Shown here: piece by piece, positions 60,601 through 64,000 of the stretch | Layout: each line of letters opens with the position of its first letter | Numbering within the stretch: position 1 is the stretch's first letter | DNA from: a virus | Length of the DNA stretch: 64,000 bases | Strand: one strand, 5' to 3' | IMG/VR virus record: IMGVR_UViG_3300009181_000055 | Location: 1 to 64,000 of that record | Notes under the pieces: generated by a model | What the model was told of the DNA's origin: nothing | What the model saw: the letters and a program-made list of their open reading frames with translations, nothing else | The model's database searches: none | Translations under genes and position numbers: made by a program

Positions 60601-62215
60601 TATTATAACTGGTAGTTTAGTCGTAACAGGTTCAATAAGAGCATTAGTTACCGGAAGTGATTTTGTAAACATTGGAAATGCTGTAACTGCATCACAAAGA
60701 TTAGTTAGGATAGGTCAAGATACAGCGTGGATTGATATTGGTTCACAATCAGGAAGTACAGCTAGGGCAGCTATTTATTTAAATACAACAACTCCTGACA
60801 CGACTAATTATTCTTTATCAGCACATCAAACAGTAGGTAATACTTATTTGAATGGCAAGTCTGGAATACAATTATTAATTAATGGTAATATTTTACATAC
60901 GTTTGATATTAATACTGTAACTTTTGCACCTACATTAAAAAATGGAGGTTCAAATACTCCATTTACTTTTACTTGCGGTGCAGACTTAAATCAAGTAGCA
61001 AGTACAAATGCGCCTTATTTTAAAATTACAGGGTCTACTAAAACATTTTTAACAGGGACTTTAACTACTCAATACTTCAATTACTTTAGTTCTAATACAC
61101 TTGCTTTTACTGGTGCTAGTACTGCTACAAATGTTTACGGTTTATACGTAGAAGCAGCAACAGCAGGAACTAATGCAACAATTACTAATAACTATGCTGC
61201 TGGATTTAGTGGCAGTGTTCGAATACTAAATGGAAATTTAACTGTAACAGGAAGTGTAAATGCTTCTTCATTTACAGGATCATTATTTGGAACTTCTAGT
61301 TGGGCTACTAATGCAACTTTAGCGTCTACGGCTTCGTATGTAGCTGGAGCTAATGTAGTTGGAGCTGTAACTGATTCAAATGGATTAGGTGGATTAAACG
61401 CTGGGTCTTATGCTTTAACTTCTTCATTAACTAACTACGCGTTATCGACGTCGACGACAGGATTTGCAACAACAGGTTCGAATACCTTTGCAGGAAATCA
61501 AAGTGTAACAGGAAATGTAAATATTACAGGATCTTTATCTATACTAGGAACTATCAATGCAGACACGGGAGGAATTACCGGATCTTTCAAAGGTGATGGT
61601 ACTGGCTTAACAGGAATTACTGCTGCTTTCCCGAATACAAGTGTATCAGATTTAACATCTTCAGATCAATTTTATATCAATGACGGAGCTAGCAAATACA
61701 TTACCTATGGTGATTTACTAACAGACTTAGCTGGTACTAATTTAGTTGTCGAGTCCACAGACAGCTTAGCTTTATCTAGCAATGTTACTGGATTGAACTC
61801 TGTAGTAAGTACAACTTTATCTGGGTCTTATGTTGAAGCTTCGACGTATACAAATATTGGAAATGTTTCTAAGACATTTGCAAATGAAGGAACGTTTGCT
61901 CCAGGCACTAATTCAGTTATTACAGCCGACTTCTCCGCATATACTCATCATGCAATTTTTGTAAAATATGTGTTATGGAGTATTGGCCCACCGGTAATGC
62001 AAAATTATGCAAATATGAGAGCGGGTACTCTTATGGCAGTAAGAAATAACGCTGGATCTTCTTTTAATATAACAGATACAAAATCTCAAGACATTGGAGA
62101 TACTTCGACAATCGGTTTTACAATAACTGCGTCTGCTACTAACACTGAAATTATAATGGATACTAGTGCGGTATCTACAAATACTGTTATCAAATTTGAA
62201 TACACTCTTCTTTAA
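57650..62215 (+). CDS. giant repetitive tail fibre protein
   Basis: 1521 residues. Dominated by short repeats of form TASYVxQAVSxSYA and ITGSLxVTGS (trimeric beta shaft). NVYGLYVEAxTAGTNATITNNY recurs three times (~660, 845, 1160) within larger repeated blocks. The C-terminal ~200 residues are non-repetitive (NTSVSDLTSSDQFYINDGASKY...) and may be the receptor-binding head or a foldon. It starts 1 nt after the gp15-like gene. The fold is inferred from repeats; the exact fibre type is not known. Confidence 0.82.
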   Translation: MSLIAGRQISGSVASASYAQTASFALNSSGITIDTGSFAITGSNTFNGNQTINGRTIITGSLQVTGSVNIPSITGSLQGTSSYATQAISSSFAATASYVVLTQTASYAQNAQTASYVFQAVSASYATTASYVANASSFPYTGNAIITGSLIITGSTISTLGFTGSLFGTSTTASYVQQAVSSSFATSANTASYVTTAQTASYVLQAVSASYALTASYAVNASSTPTFPYSGSAIITGSLLISGSGLTVIGNQIISGSITFASGARITSTYYGNAYPGYIDIVAGAPGGFVELLSYNQSSSVNVDDFSVYITTNSSSLFNLWEFKNNGRLVAPRGIEATSFTGSLQGTASYTNQSLSSSYALTASLAPNYVLTIATSSMSVATASYVLQAVSSSYSTTSSYALQALTASYASTYAPVFPFTGSAIISGSLVVTGSIFSPLVNGASTASGTLTLASTSNATKGKILFGTSAYDEVNNRLGLGTTSPAFDFDLIKSVPASYVGANIQNTNATGYSFIEVLGDNNTTYSSLNAFNTAGGVGTFYDNNTAGVATNSPTLSFLTNENATGGWVLTAGGYGSGSEKARFTINATSFKQAVTASGAITQFTFTNAANTNQTLSTNIPNFKITGANKQWATGTLATQYFNYFSANTVSFVGASTATNVYGLYVEASTAGTNATITNNYGMGINGGLILTPIASQTGLVINGQTNSATGITLFKIINSAGYTAFTIDDSNLIAKFYGGGGIANASISSTADATVGIGQATKQISFITDSAVRFKVTGATSSGAVPRFLFTPANQTGITASTETPTLQQDSSTQTYATGAVTNHRDWWLKTTTLAAAAASTFTNVYGLYVEAPTAGTNATITNNYAAGFSGSVQILTGGLNVTGSLNVTGGITGSLLGTASFITGSIFTNGNLALSASNSQTASYVFQAVSASYATTASYYSGSVISASYAISSSQSQNSISASYSITASYASTYAPVFPYTGNAIITGSLVVTGSIRALVTGSDFVNIGNAVTASQRLVRIGQDTAWIDIGSQSGSTARAAIYLNTTTPDTTNYSLSAHQTVGNTYLNGKSGIQLLINGNILHTFDINTVTFAPTLKNGGSNTPFTFTCGADLNQVASTNAPYFKITGSTKTFLTGTLTTQYFNYFSSNTLAFTGASTATNVYGLYVEAATAGTNATITNNYAAGFSGSVRILNGNLTVTGSVNASSFTGSLFGTSSWATNATLASTASYVAGANVVGAVTDSNGLGGLNAGSYALTSSLTNYALSTSTTGFATTGSNTFAGNQSVTGNVNITGSLSILGTINADTGGITGSFKGDGTGLTGITAAFPNTSVSDLTSSDQFYINDGASKYITYGDLLTDLAGTNLVVESTDSLALSSNVTGLNSVVSTTLSGSYVEASTYTNIGNVSKTFANEGTFAPGTNSVITADFSAYTHHAIFVKYVLWSIGPPVMQNYANMRAGTLMAVRNNAGSSFNITDTKSQDIGDTSTIGFTITASATNTEIIMDTSAVSTNTVIKFEYTLL
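57989..58042 (+). repeat. 54-bp direct repeat in fibre gene, copy 1
   Basis: An exact 54-bp match to 60413-60466, encoding ASYVFQAVSASYATTASY. The third-base identity shows recent duplication or gene conversion and not just protein repeat constraint. Confidence 0.9.
58863..58904 (+). repeat. 42-bp direct repeat in fibre gene, copy 1
   Basis: An exact match to 60546-60587 (encodes TASYASTYAPVFP), continuing as a near match for about 45 further bases. Confidence 0.9.
60413..60466 (+). repeat. 54-bp direct repeat in fibre gene, copy 2
   Basis: Exact copy of 57989-58042, about 2.4 kb downstream. Confidence 0.9.
60546..60587 (+). repeat. 42-bp direct repeat in fibre gene, copy 2
   Basis: Exact copy of 58863-58904, about 1.7 kb downstream. 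Confidence 0.9.
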
Positions 62216-62237
62216 TATTATATTTACAAAAAAAAAC

Positions 62238-62447
62238 ATGAAAACACTAATTTATTTTAACAAACCTGACTGCCCAACAAATATTGGTATCAGTCAACTT
62301 ACAGATGACGTACAAACTTTCTTAGCTGAAAGAGCTGACATTTTAATTAACCCAATTATAGTAGGTAATATCCTTGAATTTGAAATTGCAGAAGGCGTAA
62401 AAGGCTATGCTGTTATGACTGAAACTCCTGAAAACTTTGAAAACTAA
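62238..62447 (+). CDS. small protein downstream of fibre gene
   Basis: 69 residues from ATG 62238 (MKTLIYFNKPDCPTNIGISQL); the longer reading from 62166 lies in the fibre gene. An alpha/beta protein with two beta strands (ILEFEIAEGVKGYAVMTETP). Its TAATG stop overlaps the next gene. It may be a fibre assembly chaperone by position. No family recognised. Confidence 0.55.
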   Translation: MKTLIYFNKPDCPTNIGISQLTDDVQTFLAERADILINPIIVGNILEFEIAEGVKGYAVMTETPENFEN

Positions 62448-62638
62448 TGAAACCAGATAACATAGAAGTTGCTAATGAAGTTGCAACGGAAAAAACAATT
62501 GAAGACTATTCAATAATTGAATTAAAGGCTATAGTTTATGATTCATTAGCAATCATTGAACAAAACCAAGCTAACATTAAATTTATTAACGAGGAATTAT
62601 CTAAAAGAAGTGCTAGAAACTTTAATACAACCAGTTAG
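62447..62638 (+). CDS. small helical protein, possibly frame-disrupted
   Basis: 63 residues, helical (YSIIELKAIVYDSLAIIEQNQANIKFINEELSKR). The last residues RSARNFNTTS look out of character, whereas the +1 frame continues with a plausible protein (CTAAAAGAAG onward). The gene may be intact and short, or disrupted near the AAAA at 62603-62606. Confidence 0.5.
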   Translation: MKPDNIEVANEVATEKTIEDYSIIELKAIVYDSLAIIEQNQANIKFINEELSKRSARNFNTTS

Positions 62639-62714
62639 AAAATTAGTTGATGAACAAAAAACATATGTTCAATGGGAAGGTACAACCTATTCTGTCAGGA
62701 GAAGATTGGTTTAG
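62601..62714 (+). other. open +1 frame continuing the preceding small gene
   Basis: Without any ATG, this frame reads LKEVLETLIQPVRKLVDEQK and then TYVQWEGTTYSVRRRLV before TAG 62712-62714. The composition looks coding. It is either a frameshifted continuation of the 62447 gene or chance. Confidence 0.35.
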
Positions 62715-62759
62715 AACAATAAATTTTTCAGTCATAGTCAATGTTTGAAATGGTTATAC

Positions 62760-62844
62760 TATAATTATATTAAATATATAATATATTAATAAATAATATT
62801 AATTATAATATATAATATATAATATATAATAATAATATAAATTA
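62760..62844. repeat. 85-bp AT-only island
   Basis: No G or C in 85 consecutive bases. It contains three to four tandem TATAATA-type units near 62808-62830 and lies just upstream of the gene at 62848. No gene is visible. It may be a melting region, a promoter region or spacer. Confidence 0.75.
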
Positions 62845-62847
62845 GTT

Positions 62848-63123
62848 ATGGCAAATCCAATCAAAATATCTCCAGAAGAGATTCAGGCTATCAATAGTCT
62901 TCAAACCAAATATGCTGATATCACAGCTAAATTAGGTCAGTTAAAAATAGAACAAATTCTATTAAATTCTCAAGTTAATCGTTTAGCTCAGTTAGAGCAA
63001 ACATTTTCAAATGATTATTTAACTATTCAAACAGAAGAAATTAAATTTGCAGAAGATGTTACTAAAAAATATGGCCAAGGTGAAATTAACATTGAAACTG
63101 GTGAGTTTACGCCATCTGTTTGA
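62848..63123 (+). CDS. helical protein preceding the tail sheath
   Basis: 91 residues, a long helix/coiled coil (INSLQTKYADITAKLGQLKIEQILLNSQVNRLAQLEQTF). Similar short coiled-coil proteins stand near tail genes in marine T4-like phages. Unknown function, probably assembly. Confidence 0.6.
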   Translation: MANPIKISPEEIQAINSLQTKYADITAKLGQLKIEQILLNSQVNRLAQLEQTFSNDYLTIQTEEIKFAEDVTKKYGQGEINIETGEFTPSV

Positions 63124-63134
63124 GTCAACTAAAT

Positions 63135-63144
63135 CATATTTATA
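63135..63144 (+). promoter_or_regulatory. late-motif variant CATATTTATA
   Basis: In the 63-nt gap before the tail sheath ATG (63187), 42 nt upstream of it. Confidence 0.45.
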
Positions 63145-63186
63145 AGTAGATAAAAATCTTTAACAATCAATTAATCATAAATTACA

Positions 63187-64000
63187 ATGGCAGAAAAAAT
63201 CGTTAGCCCCGGTGTGTTTACTGAAGAAAAAGATTTGTCTTTCTTACCTCAAGGTATTGCCAATATTGGCGCAGCATTTATTGGTCCGACAATTAAAGGA
63301 CCGGCAATGGTGCCAATTTCAGTAACATCCTATGGAGAGTTTGTGCAAATTTTCGGAGACACAAATCCAAACTTATACTTACCTTACACCGCTAAGGAGT
63401 ATTTAAACAATTCAGGACAATTAACAGTTGTTCGAACATTACATGATGACGGATATAGCTTAGCTAATCCAATTGCAGTAGTAGCTACAGGATCGTTCGG
63501 AAGTAGACAAATTGCTTTACTTCACCCTTCTCAAGTGTTATCTGAAACAGATGCATTTTATGATGCAACGACAAACTTGTTTCATCAATCAGTAGTAACC
63601 GCTAATACTAGTGGATCGTTTGTAATTCAAATTTCAGGATCTTATACAGTAGACACCGCTGCATTCCCTAATGCAAAAGGACCTTCAAGTGCTATTTATA
63701 GCGCTTCATTGTCTAGCTTAAGCGCAAACTATATGTCTAAGGTATTTAGTAAGCAAGCTAATGTATCATCCACTCCGGCTTATTTATATACATTCTTTGG
63801 AACAGCAGCATCTGCTTCGCTAGCAGCTGACCCGGCTTGTACAATAACATTGCAATCAGGTTCATTTAATTTCTCTGATGCTTATTTAGAAGCTCAAACT
63901 CCATATATCATTTCACAAAAAGTAAATGGAGTAAGTCAAAATCTATTTAAACTTCATACACACGCTGACGGAGTTCACGCTAATTATGAAACTAAAGTTG
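63187..64000 (+). CDS. tail sheath protein, gp18-like (partial, runs off window)
   Basis: The first 271 codons are visible and the frame is still open at the window end. MAEKIVSPGVFTEEKDLSFL, GAAFIGPTIKGPAMVP, SYGEFVQIFGD and YLPYTAKEYLNNSGQLTVVR are the standard N-terminal signature of contractile tail sheath proteins. It polymerises around the tube and contracts during injection. The T4 tube gene (19) would be expected next. Confidence 0.93.
   Translation, partial: MAEKIVSPGVFTEEKDLSFLPQGIANIGAAFIGPTIKGPAMVPISVTSYGEFVQIFGDTNPNLYLPYTAKEYLNNSGQLTVVRTLHDDGYSLANPIAVVATGSFGSRQIALLHPSQVLSETDAFYDATTNLFHQSVVTANTSGSFVIQISGSYTVDTAAFPNAKGPSSAIYSASLSSLSANYMSKVFSKQANVSSTPAYLYTFFGTAASASLAADPACTITLQSGSFNFSDAYLEAQTPYIISQKVNGVSQNLFKLHTHADGVHANYETKV

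Noticed and set aside
62650-62748. 32-residue ATG ORF in the gap after the 62447 gene
   Set aside because: There is no ribosome-binding or overlap support, and the alternative +1 frame over the same bases looks more protein-like.

Overview
The window is a 64 kb piece of an AT-rich myovirus genome of the T4 superfamily. All credible genes read on the + strand and are packed with short gaps or 1-20 nt overlaps. Recognisable T4-type parts are a late sigma factor (gp55-like), baseplate wedge gp25 and gp6, a spike/hub protein, large terminase gp17, portal gp20, prohead protease gp21, scaffold gp22, major capsid gp23, neck gp13/gp14, a gp15-like tail completion protein and the start of tail sheath gp18. 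The replication/repair parts are a primase, a fused gp47-gp46 nuclease and a T7-type endonuclease I. The host is probably a member of the Bacteroidota: three promoter-like sites have a TTTG box about 20 nt before a TAnnTT box (the Bacteroidota sigma form), and classical Shine-Dalgarno sites are sparse. The host is an inference.

Layout. 1-5.8 kb: a tRNA-like element, many small unknown (probably early) genes, a SAM methyltransferase and a UV-damage endonuclease. 5.9-10.3 kb: membrane proteins, a ClpP-like protease, an HD-domain protein and the late sigma factor. 10.3-26.5 kb: baseplate and tail/fibre structural genes. 26.6-31.1 kb: replication/recombination island behind its own early-type promoter. 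31.1-37.4 kb: a fibre protein, then an unusual enzyme group (thioredoxin-fold, SET domain, adenylyltransferase fused to a ligase-type domain). 37.5-41.2 kb: small proteins, several with a shared N-terminal leader that looks like a capsid-targeting propeptide. 41.2-41.9 kb: an overlapping pair resembling spanins. 41.9-52.4 kb: the head module. 52.5-54.7 kb: PhoH, HAD phosphatase and GH19 endolysin. 54.8-64 kb: neck, tail completion, a 1521-residue fibre and the sheath start.

Most striking point: the large terminase is encoded as two separate genes. The first ends in a short intein N-fragment and the second begins with an intein C-fragment, so an active packaging motor should need protein trans-splicing. 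The split lies after block A and before block B, giving a 35 + 111 residue endonuclease-free split intein.

Regulation appears to be in two classes. ATTTGGTA-type promoters precede early/replication genes. A recurrent 9-10 nt motif, GATATTTATT, stands in the gaps before nearly every structural unit, often right after a terminator hairpin and once exactly in a hairpin loop. With a gp55-like sigma factor encoded here, I infer that this motif is the phage late promoter.
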